The notes: generated from the letters alone by a model not told the origin. Shown: positions 45,532-56,178, counted from the first letter of the stretch. The stretch: 64,000 nt of DNA from Neisseria subflava (GCF_003044935.1 NZ_POXP01000001.1:806001-870000); one strand, 5' to 3'. Numbers and translations: made by a program.

Positions 45532-46844
45532 GCCTTAAAAAAGACAATCTGAATTTCCACACGACCCGCCGTTTTGCGCCGCTCTTTGGGACGCAGTTTT
45601 TGGGCGCGTTGAACGATAATATGTTCAAAACCGCATTATTCGTGATGATCAGTTTTTACGGTTTGGGTAAAAACGACTTTCTGCCGCCCAGCCAAATGCT
45701 GAATTTGGGCGCAATGCTGTTTATTCTGCCCTACTTCCTGTTTTCCGCACTGTCAGGACAGCTGAGCAACAAATTCGATAAAGCCGTTTTAGCGCGCTGG
45801 ATCAAGCTGTTGGAAATCATCATTATGGCAGTGGCAGCATATGGCTTCTATATTCAATCCGCGCCTTTGCTTTTAATCTGCCTGTTTTGCATGGGTACGC
45901 AATCGACTTTGTTCGGCCCTCTGAAATATGCCATTTTGCCCGATTACCTCAACGACAAAGAGCTGATTATGGGCAACAGCCTGATTGAATCGGGTACGTT
46001 TATCGCCATTTTGCTCGGCCAAATTTTGGGCACCGCAGTCGCAGGTGTTCCGCCGTATATTGTCGGCAGTTTGGTGTTATTGGTCGCCATCGGCGGTACG
46101 ATGACCAGCCTGTTTATGCCGTCTGTACCCGCTAAAATGCCGGACACAAAAATCGAATGGAACATCATCAAAGGCACGAATTCACTGATTCGTGAAGCGG
46201 CGGCCAATCGTCCCGTATTCACGTCCATCATCGGTATTTCATGGTTTTGGTTTATCGGCTCGGTTTATACCACCCAACTACCGACGTTCACGCAAATCCA
46301 TTTGGGCGGCAACGATAATGTGTTCAACCTGATGTTGGCGCTGTTCTCCATCGGTATCGCCATCGGCTCGGTGTTATGCGCCAAACTCAGCCATGAGCGC
46401 CTGATTTTGGGCTTGGTTACCATCGGCACTCTGGGGCTGACGGTCTGTGGATTATTGCTGGTGTGGCTGACCCAAGGCCAACGCTTTACCGAATTAAACG
46501 GCATTATTTGGTTTTTATCGCAAGCCAAGGCGTATCCGATTATGCTCGTGATGTCGGCCATCGGCTTTTTCGGCGGCTTCTTCTCCGTACCGCTCTACAC
46601 TTGGCTGCAAACTGCCAGCAGCGAAACCTTCCGCGCCCATGCTGTTGCCGCCAACAACATCATCAACGGCGTGTTTATGGTGTCGGCTGCCATTTTGAGC
46701 GCGGTTTTGCTGATGTTGTTCGACAGCATCACGCTGCTGTATTTGATTGTTGCCGTAGGTAATATTCCGTTGATTGTTTACCTCATCAAACGGGAACCGA
46801 AATTTATCGGGGATTTGACCGCTTTGTTGAAAATCAGCAAATAA
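45528..46844 (+). CDS. MFS transporter, LplT-like
   Basis: 438-residue membrane transporter with 12 spans. The N-terminal FLGALNDNMFKTALFVM stretch and QSTLFGPLKYAILPDYL are typical of lysophospholipid transporter LplT-type flippases, which return lysophospholipid to the cytoplasmic leaflet for reacylation by Aas. No acyltransferase domain is fused here. It overlaps ccoS by 4 nt (ATGA), so the three small genes form one transcript. Confidence 0.82.
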   Translation: MSLKKDNLNFHTTRRFAPLFGTQFLGALNDNMFKTALFVMISFYGLGKNDFLPPSQMLNLGAMLFILPYFLFSALSGQLSNKFDKAVLARWIKLLEIIIMAVAAYGFYIQSAPLLLICLFCMGTQSTLFGPLKYAILPDYLNDKELIMGNSLIESGTFIAILLGQILGTAVAGVPPYIVGSLVLLVAIGGTMTSLFMPSVPAKMPDTKIEWNIIKGTNSLIREAAANRPVFTSIIGISWFWFIGSVYTTQLPTFTQIHLGGNDNVFNLMLALFSIGIAIGSVLCAKLSHERLILGLVTIGTLGLTVCGLLLVWLTQGQRFTELNGIIWFLSQAKAYPIMLVMSAIGFFGGFFSVPLYTWLQTASSETFRAHAVAANNIINGVFMVSAAILSAVLLMLFDSITLLYLIVAVGNIPLIVYLIKREPKFIGDLTALLKISK

Positions 46845-47166
46845 GGCCGTCTGAAATGTCTCCCCACCATGCACATTTTCACTGTTCAATCGCGTGGACA
46901 GTTTGTGCATAAATCAGATTACTGTCTGATTTAACATTAAAAAACACATCTGCCTAAATTTTAAGCACAACTTTACCGCCAAACAAAATGCACATTTCCC
47001 CTAAATAAGCATGTGCAAAGGCTGTGAATAAGTAAACTTAACAATTGATATTTCAAAGCAAAAATATATTTGATTAATTTTTAGGCAGTTTATTAAAGGC
47101 CGTCTGAAACCTTTTTCAGACGGCCTGAGAGTATAATAACTACCTACCTAATAGTTCCCAAACGAT
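46845..47166. other. Intergenic region before holB
   Basis: 322 bp. It starts with one uptake sequence, then a small hairpin (AAATCAGA / TCTGATTT, 46911-46932) and AT-rich sequence, and ends with an uptake-sequence pair (47097-47126). The hairpin lacks a T tract. Nothing else was seen. Confidence 0.5.
47097..47126 (+). repeat. Inverted uptake-sequence pair before holB
   Basis: AGGCCGTCTGAA and TTCAGACGGCCT with a 6-nt loop. Confidence 0.65.
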
Positions 47167-48147
47167 ATGATTTATCCATGGCATGAAACCCAATGGCAAC
47201 AGCTCGCCGCCCATTGGCAAAACCGACCTAACGCTTGGCTGTTTACCGGCAAAGAAAATACCGGCAAAACCGAGTTTGCCCGCTTTGTCGCGCAGGCATT
47301 GCTGTGCGAATCGCCCAAGTCCGGCCATGAACCCTGCGGCGAGTGCGCTTCGTGCCATTTGTTCAGCCAAAACACGCATCCCGACTTTTACGAACTCACG
47401 CCGGAAATGCCCGAAGGCGAGGCAACGGGACGCAAACTCCTGCAAATCAAAATCGATGCCGTGCGCGATATTGTGGAAAACATTTACCTGACCGCTGTCC
47501 GAGGCGGCCTGCGCGTGGTATTGGTACATCCGGCGGAAAGCATGAATACACAGGCGGCAAACGGTTTGTTGAAAGCTTTGGAAGAACCGCCGCAACACGT
47601 CGTTTTCCTGCTCGTTACCCATGCGCGCGACAAACTCCTGCCCACCATCAAAAGCCGTTGCCGCCAGATGGTGCTGCCCTCGCCTACCCATGAGCAGGCT
47701 GCGGCATACCTGCGTCAACAGGGCGTGGAAAATGCCGAAGCCTTGTTGGCATTCCACAGCGGCGCGCCTTTATTTACACCGACTCCCGAATTGGACGCAT
47801 TGCGTGAAGAGTTGCTGACGCTGTTAGCTGCACCGCGCCTGTTGGCTATACTCGACTACGCCGCCGCGTTCGACAAACAAAAACAACCGCTGGCCGTTTT
47901 CATCGACTGGCTGCAAAAGTGGCTGATGGATGTCGGCTTGGCACAACAAAGCATGACGCCGCTTTATTATCCGCACCATGCCCAAGCCCTGCTTCAGACG
48001 GCCTCTAAAACCGATTCACGCAAGCTGTTTGCCCTATTGGGCCGTCTGAACGCGCTCAACCCTTACGGATACCATACCTTGAGTGTTAAAATGCAGCTTG
48101 AGTATCTGCTTATCGAATATTTAGATTTTTGGCAAAACAAACCCTAA
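47167..48147 (+). CDS. holB: DNA polymerase III delta' subunit
   Basis: 326-residue subunit of the clamp loader. Walker A-like GKENTGKT at 28-35 and the zinc site C47, C57, C60, C63 (CESP...CGECASC) are present. SRCRQMVLPSPT is the arginine-finger region. First of the holB-pilZ-tatD operon common in beta- and gammaproteobacteria. An uptake sequence pair lies in frame near the end (reads LLQTAS and GRLN). Confidence 0.94.
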   Translation: MIYPWHETQWQQLAAHWQNRPNAWLFTGKENTGKTEFARFVAQALLCESPKSGHEPCGECASCHLFSQNTHPDFYELTPEMPEGEATGRKLLQIKIDAVRDIVENIYLTAVRGGLRVVLVHPAESMNTQAANGLLKALEEPPQHVVFLLVTHARDKLLPTIKSRCRQMVLPSPTHEQAAAYLRQQGVENAEALLAFHSGAPLFTPTPELDALREELLTLLAAPRLLAILDYAAAFDKQKQPLAVFIDWLQKWLMDVGLAQQSMTPLYYPHHAQALLQTASKTDSRKLFALLGRLNALNPYGYHTLSVKMQLEYLLIEYLDFWQNKP

Positions 48148-48157
48148 CAGGTAATCA

Positions 48158-48511
48158 ATGATGAATAAAAAAGACATTCCGGCGAAGATGTTGGCTTTGC
48201 AACTCAAAGACCCCAATCTGTTGTACAACTGCTATATGCCGTTTTTAGAACACGGCGGACTGTTCGTACCGACCGATGACGTATTCTCCCTAGGCGAAGA
48301 CATCCTCTTGGCCGTAGAAATCGCCGACTATCCCAAACGTTTCCTGCCAACCAAAGTCGTTTGGATCAATCCGGCGCGCACTTCGGCTCACCGCCCTAAA
48401 GGCGTAGGTCTTGCATTCTCCGAACACGAAAGCTGCCTGCAGGCAAAAAACCTGATCGAAGCCGAGCTTGGCCCGCGCCTGCGCAGCGACCGCACTACTT
48501 TTACCCTGTAA
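48158..48511 (+). CDS. pilZ: PilZ domain protein
   Basis: 117-residue type IV pilus PilZ. This atypical PilZ lacks the RxxxR of cyclic-di-GMP-binding members but has the core LLYNCYMPFLEHGGLFVPTDDVFSLGEDI. Required for pilus biogenesis in related bacteria. It lies 10 nt after holB and 4 nt before tatD. An internal coding reach overlaps no neighbour. The pil machinery proper is not here. Confidence 0.9.
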   Translation: MMNKKDIPAKMLALQLKDPNLLYNCYMPFLEHGGLFVPTDDVFSLGEDILLAVEIADYPKRFLPTKVVWINPARTSAHRPKGVGLAFSEHESCLQAKNLIEAELGPRLRSDRTTFTL

Positions 48512-48515
48512 TACC

Positions 48516-49301
48516 ATGTATTTAATCGACTCACATTGCCATCTCAACTTTGACGGCTTAAAAGACCGCCTACCCGAAGTCTTTGCCAATATGGAAGCGC
48601 AAAGCGTCAAACAGGCGCTTGCCATCAGCGTCAGCAAACAAAGTTTTGCCGAAGTCTTCGACATTGCTCAGGCAAATGACCATATCTACTGCACCATCGG
48701 CATACATCCCGACAGCCAAGAAGCGGAAGAATTTACCATTGCCGAAATGGTAGAAGCGGCCAAACATCCGAAAATCGTCGGTATTGGCGAAACCGGTTTG
48801 GACTATTACTGGTGCAAAGGCGATTTGTCATGGCAACATCAACGCTTTGCCGACCATATCCAAGCCGCCAACGAAAGCGGCCTGCCCGTTATCGTCCACA
48901 CGCGTGATGCAGCCGAAGACACATTGCGGATTTTGAAAGAGTGCCACACCAACTCCGGCGTGATTCACTGCTTCTCTGAAGACGTCGCCTTTGCCAAAGT
49001 CGCTTTGGATTTGGGCATGTATATCTCCTTCTCCGGCATTGTAACGTTTAAAAATGCACCGCTGATACAGGAAGCCGCCAAATACGTCCCTGCCGACAGA
49101 ATCTTGGTAGAAACCGATGCGCCCTTCCTCGCGCCGGTTCCCAAGCGCGGCAAACAAAACGAGCCGTCCTACGTCCGCTATACGGCTGAGTTCTTAGCCA
49201 ATCTGCGCGGCGAGAGCTTGGAAACATTGGCACAAAACACCAGCGACAATTTCTATCGCCTGTTTAAGAAAGTACCCGATGGCCGTCTGAACAACGGTTA
49301 A
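48516..49301 (+). CDS. tatD: TatD family hydrolase
   Basis: 261-residue metal-dependent DNase/hydrolase with TIM barrel. Metal ligands HxH at 7-9 (DSHCHLNF), later GIHP, GETGLDYYW and VETDAPFLAPVP are present. The frame is open to 48468, but the ATG at 48516 gives the family N-terminus MYLIDSHCH. Third gene of the holB operon. The last codons are an uptake sequence, encoding GRLNNG-stop. Confidence 0.94.
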   Translation: MYLIDSHCHLNFDGLKDRLPEVFANMEAQSVKQALAISVSKQSFAEVFDIAQANDHIYCTIGIHPDSQEAEEFTIAEMVEAAKHPKIVGIGETGLDYYWCKGDLSWQHQRFADHIQAANESGLPVIVHTRDAAEDTLRILKECHTNSGVIHCFSEDVAFAKVALDLGMYISFSGIVTFKNAPLIQEAAKYVPADRILVETDAPFLAPVPKRGKQNEPSYVRYTAEFLANLRGESLETLAQNTSDNFYRLFKKVPDGRLNNG

Positions 49302-49620
49302 GCCTAGAGCTTCTATCATCTGCTCTGCCTACCCGTTATCCGGGTTCTGCCTCAAACACGGCAGTAAACTCAAAATGGCTTGAGACAGAAACGCAATTGG
49401 CTTGCGCTATCTTCCGAACGGCAGACTTTTGAAGAATGCGAATATTCTCATCAACACAATAAATAAGTTTAAATTCAAAATATTGCTTTCCTAAGCCCAG
49501 CAAAGCTCAAGGCCGTCTGAAAGTATTTTCAGACGGCCTCTTGCTTATTTTACCGATAGGATGTAAAACCTATCCTTCGAAATAAACGGTTCATCGAAAC
49601 CGTACATCAATCGACACAAT
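49302..49620. other. Intergenic region before the acyl-CoA ligase
   Basis: 319 bp with no recognised gene. The uptake-sequence pair at 49510-49539 is a likely terminator. The rest is AT-rich without clear promoter. Confidence 0.5.
49510..49539. repeat. Inverted uptake-sequence pair
   Basis: AGGCCGTCTGAA and TTCAGACGGCCT with a 6-nt loop in the region after tatD. Confidence 0.65.
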
Positions 49621-51174
49621 ATGGACACAAACTCCGAAATGCACACCCACCCTAATTTTTACGCTATGCTGACTGCAGCCTGCCAAAAAAACGGTAAAGG
49701 CACGGTCATTTTCAACGACAAAGAAAAAATCAGCTATTCCTCCCTCAAACGCGAAGTAGAAACCGTCGCCGCCTATCTGCAACACCAAGGCGTACAATAT
49801 GGCGACAGGGTCGCCCTTGTCGTTTCCAACTCTCCCGAATTTATTGCCGCCTATTTCGCCATTACTTCCATCGGCGCGGTAGCCGTCCCACTCAACGTCT
49901 TTTTGAAAAGCGAAGAATTTTCCTATATCCTCAATGACTGCGGCGCACGCTTTATGTTCGCCTCCGCGCCGTTGGCCAAAGAACTCAAAAACATCAAAAC
50001 CAAAACCAAAGTCAATAAAATCATCTGGATTGGTGAAACCAACGCCGCCAGTGGCGATGACAGCTATTTCGATGCCGCGCGTACATTCCCCGGCAAGCCG
50101 AATCTGAGCCGTCAGCCGTCCGTCAACGATTTGGCGCACATTATCTATACATCCGGCACAACTGGCCACCCAAAAGGCGCATTAATCAGTTACAGCAACC
50201 TGTTTTCCAACCTTTCGGGCATCGAACAAATTTTCCAAATTTCAAGCAAAGACCGCTTCGTCGTCTTCTTGCCCATGTTCCACAGCTTTACGCTGACCGC
50301 CATGGTTTTGCTGCCGATATCTCAAGCTTGCTCGATTATTTTGGTCAAATCCGTCTTCCCGTTCTCCAACGTGTTGAAACAGGTTTTACTCAAACGCGCT
50401 ACCATTTTCCTCGGCGTACCGGCTATTTACACTGCCATGAGCAAAGCCAAAATTCCTTGGTATTTCAGATGGTTCAACCGCGTCCGTCTGTTTATCAGCG
50501 GCGGGGCGCCTTTGGCCGGACAAACCATTGACGACTTCAAAGCCAAATTCCCGCGTGCCAAATTGCTGGAAGGCTACGGCTTGAGCGAATGCTCGCCCGT
50601 AGTTGCCGTCAATACGCCTGAGCGCCAAAAAACCGCCAGCGTCGGCGTCGCCCTGCCCGGTTTGACCGTGAAAGCCGTCGATGACGAATTGATCGAAGTG
50701 CCGCGTGGCGAAGTGGGCGAACTCATCATCAAAGGCGGCTCGGTCATGCAAGGCTACCTCAATATGCCTGATGCCACAGATGAAACCATTGTCAACGGTT
50801 GGCTGAAAACCGGCGACTTCGTCACCATAGACGAAGACGGCTTTATCTTCATCGTTGACCGCAAAAAAGACCTGATTATCTCCAAAGGCCAAAACGTCTA
50901 TCCGCGCGAAATCGAAGAAGCCATCTACAAACTCGAAGCCGTGGAAGCCGCCGCCGTAATCGGCGTGAAAGACCAATACGCCGATGAAGAAATCATTGCC
51001 TTTATCCAACTCAAAGAAGGCATGAAACTGGAAGAAGCCGAAATCCGCAGCCACCTGCGCGGCCTGTTGGCAAACTTTAAAATCCCCAAACAAATCATCT
51101 TCCAAGACGAGCTGCCGCGCAATGCCACCGGCAAAGTGTTAAAACGCAAACTCAAAGAACAGTTTCAAGACTAA
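49621..51174 (+). CDS. Long-chain acyl-CoA ligase-like protein
   Basis: 517-residue AMP-forming ligase. P-loop YTSGTTGHPKG at 176-186, the GYGLSECSP A5 motif, TGDFVTIDEDGFIFIVDRKKDLIISKGQNVYPREIEEAI and the NATGKVLKRKL C-terminal Lys are all present. It resembles FadD-type acyl-CoA synthetases, though the substrate may be a medium-chain fatty acid. The start may be the ATG at 49621 or that at 49639. It is a single gene; no beta-oxidation genes are adjacent. Confidence 0.88.
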   Translation: MDTNSEMHTHPNFYAMLTAACQKNGKGTVIFNDKEKISYSSLKREVETVAAYLQHQGVQYGDRVALVVSNSPEFIAAYFAITSIGAVAVPLNVFLKSEEFSYILNDCGARFMFASAPLAKELKNIKTKTKVNKIIWIGETNAASGDDSYFDAARTFPGKPNLSRQPSVNDLAHIIYTSGTTGHPKGALISYSNLFSNLSGIEQIFQISSKDRFVVFLPMFHSFTLTAMVLLPISQACSIILVKSVFPFSNVLKQVLLKRATIFLGVPAIYTAMSKAKIPWYFRWFNRVRLFISGGAPLAGQTIDDFKAKFPRAKLLEGYGLSECSPVVAVNTPERQKTASVGVALPGLTVKAVDDELIEVPRGEVGELIIKGGSVMQGYLNMPDATDETIVNGWLKTGDFVTIDEDGFIFIVDRKKDLIISKGQNVYPREIEEAIYKLEAVEAAAVIGVKDQYADEEIIAFIQLKEGMKLEEAEIRSHLRGLLANFKIPKQIIFQDELPRNATGKVLKRKLKEQFQD

Positions 51175-51255
51175 ACCGCTGTTTCAGACGGCCCCTTGAT
51201 TCATGCAGGCCGTCTGAAAACCTGTCATCAACAAACTTTTCAGACGGCCACGACC

Positions 51256-52821
51256 ATGACGACACCTATACTCGAAATCGAAAACCTAAACGGCTCCTTT
51301 CCGAGCAAGCAAGTCCTGCACAATATCAACCTGACCTTGCAACCCGGCCGCAAGCTGGCATTGGTCGGCGAGAGCGGCAGCGGCAAAACCGTATTGTCGC
51401 AAGGCATTATGCGCCTCAACCCGATGGTTAGCTTTGAAGGCCGTCTGAAATATTGCGGAACCGATCTGCTGACCCAGTCCGAACGCGCCCTGCAAAAGCT
51501 GCGCGGCTGCGAAATCGGCATGGTGTTTCAAGAACCCATGACCGCCCTCAACCCCGTGATGCGCGTCGGCGAACAAATCGCCGAAGTCCTGACCCTGCAT
51601 TTGGGTTTGGATAAAAAACAGGCATGGGCGCGCGCCATCGAACTCCTAGACGAAACCGGCATCCACCAGCCCGAGCAAAAAGCCCATGCTTATCCGTTCC
51701 AACTTTCCGGCGGCCAACGCCAGCGTGCCATGATTGCCATGGCCGTATCCGCCCAACCCAAGCTCCTGATTGCCGACGAACCGACCACTGCATTAGACGT
51801 TGCCGTTCAAGCCCAAATCCTCGACCTGCTCTCGCGCCTGCAGGAAGACCACGGCATGACCATGCTCTACATTACGCACGACTTAAACCTCGTGCGCCGT
51901 TTTGCCGACGATGTCGCCGTTATGCGTAACGGCCGTATCCTCGAAACCGGCAAAGCCGCCGAAGTCTTCGCCAATCCGCAGCATGAATACACCAAAATGC
52001 TGCTCAATGCCGGCACAACACGCCGCGTCGCCCCCTTGCCTGAAAACCCGGCCACCGTACTCAATGCCGAACACATCGCCTTTTCCGTCAAAGAATCGGA
52101 CGGTTGGTTTAAAAAACGCGACAAAACCATCCTCAACCCCATTTCTTTCGACCTCAAATCCGGCGAAACCTTAGGCATCATCGGCGAAAGCGGCAGCGGC
52201 AAAACCACGCTGGCAAAAGCCGTTATGCACCTTATCGATTCCGAAGGCAGCCTGCACATCAACGGCGAGCCATGGCGACACGAATTACGCCGCGAAATCC
52301 AAATGGTGTTCCAAGACCCGTTCGGCGCATTCAATCCGCGCATGAACGTCTTCGATACCGTTTCCGAAGCCTTACGCGTGCACGAACCTGAAATGCCGCG
52401 CGAAGAAATGCGCCGCCGCGTCGAAGAAGTCCTCAAACAAGTCGGCCTGCCCGAAGACGCACTCGAACGCTATCCGCACGCATTCTCCGGCGGCCAACGC
52501 CAACGCCTCGCCATCGCCCGCGCCATCATTGTCCGCCCGAAAATCCTCGTATTGGACGAACCAACCAGCGCGCTCGATGTCCAATGGCAACAACAAATCC
52601 TTGAATTGCTCAGCGGCCTGCAAAAAGAGTACGGCCTCGCCTTCATCATCATCAGCCACGACCTCGCCGTCATCCGCGCCATTTCCCACCGCGTGATGGT
52701 GTTGAAAGACGGTCAAGTCGTTGAAGAGGGCGAATGCGAAAGCGTGTTTGCCAATCCAAGCAGCGACTACACGCGCCATTTGATTGCCCACTCCGGCCAC
52801 ATGATTCAAGAGGCCGTCTGA
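51256..52821 (+). CDS. yejF: Peptide ABC transporter ATPase YejF
   Basis: 521-residue protein with two ABC ATPase domains in one chain, each with GESGSGKT as Walker A, LSGG or FSGG QRQR signature and Walker B. Each ends with an oligopeptide-type extension. The fused double ATPase is typical of YejF; it should pair with yejBE at 33.7-35.8 kb. The start chosen at 51256 ([13 protein letters not shown]) fits the family. The stop is within an uptake sequence, giving Glu-Ala-Val-stop. Confidence 0.88.
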   Translation: MTTPILEIENLNGSFPSKQVLHNINLTLQPGRKLALVGESGSGKTVLSQGIMRLNPMVSFEGRLKYCGTDLLTQSERALQKLRGCEIGMVFQEPMTALNPVMRVGEQIAEVLTLHLGLDKKQAWARAIELLDETGIHQPEQKAHAYPFQLSGGQRQRAMIAMAVSAQPKLLIADEPTTALDVAVQAQILDLLSRLQEDHGMTMLYITHDLNLVRRFADDVAVMRNGRILETGKAAEVFANPQHEYTKMLLNAGTTRRVAPLPENPATVLNAEHIAFSVKESDGWFKKRDKTILNPISFDLKSGETLGIIGESGSGKTTLAKAVMHLIDSEGSLHINGEPWRHELRREIQMVFQDPFGAFNPRMNVFDTVSEALRVHEPEMPREEMRRRVEEVLKQVGLPEDALERYPHAFSGGQRQRLAIARAIIVRPKILVLDEPTSALDVQWQQQILELLSGLQKEYGLAFIIISHDLAVIRAISHRVMVLKDGQVVEEGECESVFANPSSDYTRHLIAHSGHMIQEAV

Positions 52822-52946
52822 ATCTTTAAGGATTACGATAGGCGCATTTCAAAAAAACTATTACCGAGTGGCGGCACTTGAAATTTTCCCTGTCTGCCAC
52901 TATTCTGAACAACATATTTTTAATCCCGATTCAAAAGGAAACAAAC

Positions 52947-53279
52947 ATGAGCAGCGAATTGATTATCCACGCCAGCGATGCCAGCTTCGAACAAGACGTT
53001 TTGAAATCCGACGTACCTGTATTGTTGGACTTCTGGGCACCATGGTGCGGCCCTTGCAAAATGATCGCCCCAATCTTGGACGACATTGCCTCCGAATTCC
53101 AAGGCCGTCTGAAAGTCGTTAAAATCAACATCGACGACAATGAAGCCACTCCAGCCAAATTCGGCGTTCGCGGCATCCCTACCCTGATGGTGTTCAAAAA
53201 CGGCGAAAACGTTGCCACTAAAGTCGGTGCATTGGCTAAAGGCCAACTGACTGCATTCGTTGAAGCTTCTATCGCTTAA
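52947..53279 (+). CDS. trxA: Thioredoxin
   Basis: 110-residue thioredoxin with WCGPC at 33-37 and the cis-Pro in GIPT. The frame is open to 52878, but the ATG at 52947 follows AAAAGGAAAC and gives the normal length. The partner TrxB is at 7414. An uptake sequence lies in frame encoding QGRLKV (about residues 52-57), after the usual EF region, in an exposed loop. It is a single gene with a good terminator. Confidence 0.96.
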   Translation: MSSELIIHASDASFEQDVLKSDVPVLLDFWAPWCGPCKMIAPILDDIASEFQGRLKVVKINIDDNEATPAKFGVRGIPTLMVFKNGENVATKVGALAKGQLTAFVEASIA

Positions 53280-53294
53280 GGCTTAAAGCATATA

Positions 53295-53330
53295 AAAAGG
53301 CCGTCTGAAAATTGTTTTCAGACGGCCTTT
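53295..53330 (+). terminator. trxA terminator, inverted uptake pair
   Basis: AAAAAGGCCGTCTGAAAA pairs with TTTTCAGACGGCCTTT, with a T run after, 16 bp past the trxA stop. Shared with the converging DUF2322 gene. Confidence 0.82.
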
Positions 53331-53335
53331 ATTCA

Positions 53336-53653
53336 TTAAGCAGCCAATGGTTTCAAAGTCAGGCTGGCATTTTCAGCCCTCACTTTAAACAGCAAATCAA
53401 TATTCGGATGTTTGCCCGGATTGGCTTCGGCATCGGCAACATGTTCGGCGAACCATGCCAGGCCGCGTTCTGCCGCCGCTGCGTCAAGTTTACCGCCAAA
53501 CTCTTGTGCCAAAGCATGGTAAAGCTTGAGCGAGCCTTGTTTGCCGGGTGCATTGGGAATGTGATGAACCACATTGCCCTCTTTGTCGAGAATATCCAAG
53601 CCGCTCAAATGATCGATGGCAGGCATGGCGGCCAGATTGTCTTGGAAGCTCAT
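53336..53653 (-). CDS. DUF2322 family protein
   Basis: 105-residue protein starting MSFQDNLAAMPAIDHLSGLD, with the family phrases HIPNAPGKQGSLKLYHALAQEFG and FAEHVADAEANPGKHPNID. Function is unknown; no signal or membrane span. A ribosome site AGAAAGGAC precedes the start. It converges on trxA. Confidence 0.85.
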   Translation of the reverse strand: MSFQDNLAAMPAIDHLSGLDILDKEGNVVHHIPNAPGKQGSLKLYHALAQEFGGKLDAAAAERGLAWFAEHVADAEANPGKHPNIDLLFKVRAENASLTLKPLAA

Positions 53654-53695
53654 GATTGTCCTTTCTGATGTGGGTTTTAAAGCAAACCATATAAC

Positions 53696-53740
53696 AAGGC
53701 CGTCTGAAAGTTTAGGTTTGACACTTTTCAGACGGCCTTA
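53696..53740 (-). terminator. upp terminator, inverted uptake pair
   Basis: AAGGCCGTCTGAAAG pairs with TTTTCAGACGGCCTT, 11 bp after the upp stop on the minus strand. Confidence 0.72.
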
Positions 53741-53750
53741 AACATTTCAA

Positions 53751-54377
53751 TTAACGTGTACCGAAAATCTTATCGCCGGCATCGCCCAAACCGGGGATGA
53801 TGTAGCCGTGTTCGTTCAAGTGGCTGTCGAGTGCGGCAGTGTAGATGGTTACATCAGGATGCGCCTCGTTGACGGCTTTCACGCCTTCCGGTGCGGCAAC
53901 CAATACCAATGCTTTGATGTTGCGGCAACCTTTGGCTTTCAAAAGGTCGATGGTGGCAACCATAGAGCCGCCGGTCGCCAACATCGGGTCGATAATCAGC
54001 GCGGGACGTTCGTCCATGCTGTCGACAAATTTTTCAAAATAAGAAACCGGTTTCAAAGTTTCTTCATCGCGCTGCAATCCGACAACGCTGATTTTGGCAG
54101 TCGGAATCAGGTCGAGTACGCCGTCGAGCATACCCAAACCGGCACGCAAAATCGGGACGACGGTCAGCGTTTTGCCTTTGATGCGGTCGCCTTCGATAGA
54201 GCCGCACCAGCCGTCAATAATATATTTTTCAATTTCAAAGTCACGGCTGGCCTCATATGCCATCAGACGTGCCAACTCGGTAGTAAGCGTGCGGAATTTG
54301 TAAGTGCTGCAATCCGCTTCACGCATCAGCGTGAGTTTGTGGCGGACTAAAGGGTGGTTGATAACGGTAACGTTCAT
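53751..54377 (-). CDS. upp: Uracil phosphoribosyltransferase
   Basis: 208-residue salvage enzyme making UMP from uracil and PRPP. The PRPP-binding stretch [34 protein letters not shown] and the C-terminal uracil site ([25 protein letters not shown]) are all present. Length is normal. It is a single gene; an uptake-sequence pair separates it from grxD. Confidence 0.97.
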   Translation of the reverse strand: MNVTVINHPLVRHKLTLMREADCSTYKFRTLTTELARLMAYEASRDFEIEKYIIDGWCGSIEGDRIKGKTLTVVPILRAGLGMLDGVLDLIPTAKISVVGLQRDEETLKPVSYFEKFVDSMDERPALIIDPMLATGGSMVATIDLLKAKGCRNIKALVLVAAPEGVKAVNEAHPDVTIYTAALDSHLNEHGYIIPGLGDAGDKIFGTR

Positions 54378-54453
54378 GTTGATTTTCCGAATTGCGTTGA
54401 TGGAGGGGGATTATACTTTTTTTCGCATGGCGCGCAAAGTGCGTATTCATGCG

Positions 54454-54488
54454 AAAGGCCGTCTGAATCAGGGTTTCAGACGGCCTTT
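54454..54488. repeat. Inverted uptake-sequence pair between grxD and upp
   Basis: AAAGGCCGTCTGAA and TTCAGACGGCCTTT, 7-nt loop. Likely ends grxD transcripts on the minus strand. Confidence 0.7.
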
Positions 54489-54524
54489 GTCAACAATTTT
54501 ACATTGCGTGAATATTTAAAATGC

Positions 54525-54836
54525 TTAAGCTTTCAACAATTCTTGCAGCTCGCCGGCTTCGTACATTTCCATCAAAATGTCGGAGCCGCCGACAAATTCG
54601 CCGTTAACGTACAGTTGAGGAATGGTCGGCCAGTCGCTGTATTCTTTAATGCCTTGGCGTACGGCATCGTTTTCCAATACGTTGACGGTTACATAATCGG
54701 TGCAACCTGCCGCATTCAGGATTTGTACGGCACGGGAAGAGAAGCCGCATTGCGGGAATTGCTTTGTGCCTTTCATGAACAATACGACGCGGTGTGTGGT
54801 AACGACTTCTTTGATTTGATCGTGGATAGAGGACAT
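54525..54836 (-). CDS. grxD: Monothiol glutaredoxin GrxD
   Basis: 103-residue Grx4-type monothiol glutaredoxin with CGFS at 30-33, binding an iron-sulfur cluster and passing it to targets, often with Bol[14 protein letters not shown] and the glutathione-contact [19 protein letters not shown] are typical. AAGGAATACACC precedes the start. No bolA gene is adjacent. Confidence 0.96.
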   Translation of the reverse strand: MSSIHDQIKEVVTTHRVVLFMKGTKQFPQCGFSSRAVQILNAAGCTDYVTVNVLENDAVRQGIKEYSDWPTIPQLYVNGEFVGGSDILMEMYEAGELQELLKA

Positions 54837-54924
54837 GGTGTATTCCTTTTTACTAAATCGGTTGTTCGGGGAAAATCAAATTTCCCGCCATTATACGCAA
54901 ATTGATGAAGTTGAGGGGCGTTTA

Positions 54925-56178
54925 TCAACGTCGGATCTGACCGTTGCCGTTGATGTAGAACTTGGTCGAAGTCAGCGCTTCCAGACCCATCGGGCCGCGG
55001 GCGTGCATCTTTTGGGTGGAAATCCCGATTTCCGCGCCCAATCCGAACACAAAGCCGTCGGTAAACCGAGTGGACGCATTGACATAAACCGCCGCCGCAT
55101 CAATGCTTTCTTGGAAAAACTCGGCATGGGCAATGCTTTGGGTCACAATCGCTTCCGAGTGGTGCGTTGTATGGCCGTTAATCCAATCGACGGCTTCTTC
55201 CACTGATTTCACTATTTTGACCGACATAATATAGTCAAGAAACTCGGTACTATAATCTTCCTCGGTTGCCAAAACAGCATTTTGAAACATACGCAATGCT
55301 TCCTGATCGGCTCTAAATTCAACCGGATGCACTTTGGCAACAGCTTCTTCCAGTTTGGGCAAAAACGCCTCCGCTATCTTTTCGTGGACAACCAAAGACT
55401 CCGCGGCATTACACACGCTCGGACGCTGCGTTTTCGCATTGACGACGATATCGGCCGCCATCTCCAAATCGGCACTGTCATCGACATAAATATGGCAATT
55501 ACCGACTCCGGTTTCAATGACGGGGACTTTCGATTTCTCTTTCACCGTCTGAATCAAGCGCGCGCCGCCGCGCGGAATCAGTACATCAATATAATCGACT
55601 GACTGCATCAATTCCTCGGCAGCGGCATGACTGGTATCTTCGACCAGCTGCACCACATCAGCATCCATTCCCGCTTTTACCAAAGTCTGCCTGATCACGG
55701 CAATCAATGCGGTATTGGAATAAATGGCATCGCGACCGCCGCGCAAAATAATGGCATTGCCGGTTTTAAAGGCCAGAGAAAACGCATCGACCGAAACATT
55801 GGGACGGCTTTCAAAAATCATGGCAACCACGCCCAAAGGCACGCGTTTCTGAACAATCTTCAAACCGTCCAGATTAGTATAGCCGCGGACAACCTGACCA
55901 ATCGGGTCCTGCAAATCGGTAACCTGCCCAACACCTTCCGCAATGCCTTTGATGCGTTCATGATTCAAGCGCAGCCTGTCGAGCATAATGTCCGAAATGC
56001 CGTTTTCTTTTGCAGCGGCCAAATCGCGGGCATTTTCCGCCAAAATCATCTCAGCCTGTTCAACCAAATCCTTTGCAACCTGACGCAGCAGATTGTTTTT
56101 TCCCACGCTTCCCAAGCTGATTAACGTTTTACTGGCTTTTTGGGCATTCTTGCCCAACTGTTCGATATAGCTCATCAA
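54925..56178 (-). CDS. proA: Gamma-glutamyl phosphate reductase
   Basis: 417-residue NADPH-dependent reductase, second step of proline synthesis. The catalytic Cys is in [15 protein letters not shown]; the C-terminal [27 protein letters not shown] is family-typical. Long stretches ([40 protein letters not shown]) match what I recall of streptococcal ProA closely. No perfect neisserial uptake sequence is inside; one 9-of-10 match at about 55547. The start could be the first or second of two Met codons. Next to proB, 6 nt gap. Confidence 0.93.
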   Translation of the reverse strand: MMSYIEQLGKNAQKASKTLISLGSVGKNNLLRQVAKDLVEQAEMILAENARDLAAAKENGISDIMLDRLRLNHERIKGIAEGVGQVTDLQDPIGQVVRGYTNLDGLKIVQKRVPLGVVAMIFESRPNVSVDAFSLAFKTGNAIILRGGRDAIYSNTALIAVIRQTLVKAGMDADVVQLVEDTSHAAAEELMQSVDYIDVLIPRGGARLIQTVKEKSKVPVIETGVGNCHIYVDDSADLEMAADIVVNAKTQRPSVCNAAESLVVHEKIAEAFLPKLEEAVAKVHPVEFRADQEALRMFQNAVLATEEDYSTEFLDYIMSVKIVKSVEEAVDWINGHTTHHSEAIVTQSIAHAEFFQESIDAAAVYVNASTRFTDGFVFGLGAEIGISTQKMHARGPMGLEALTSTKFYINGNGQIRR

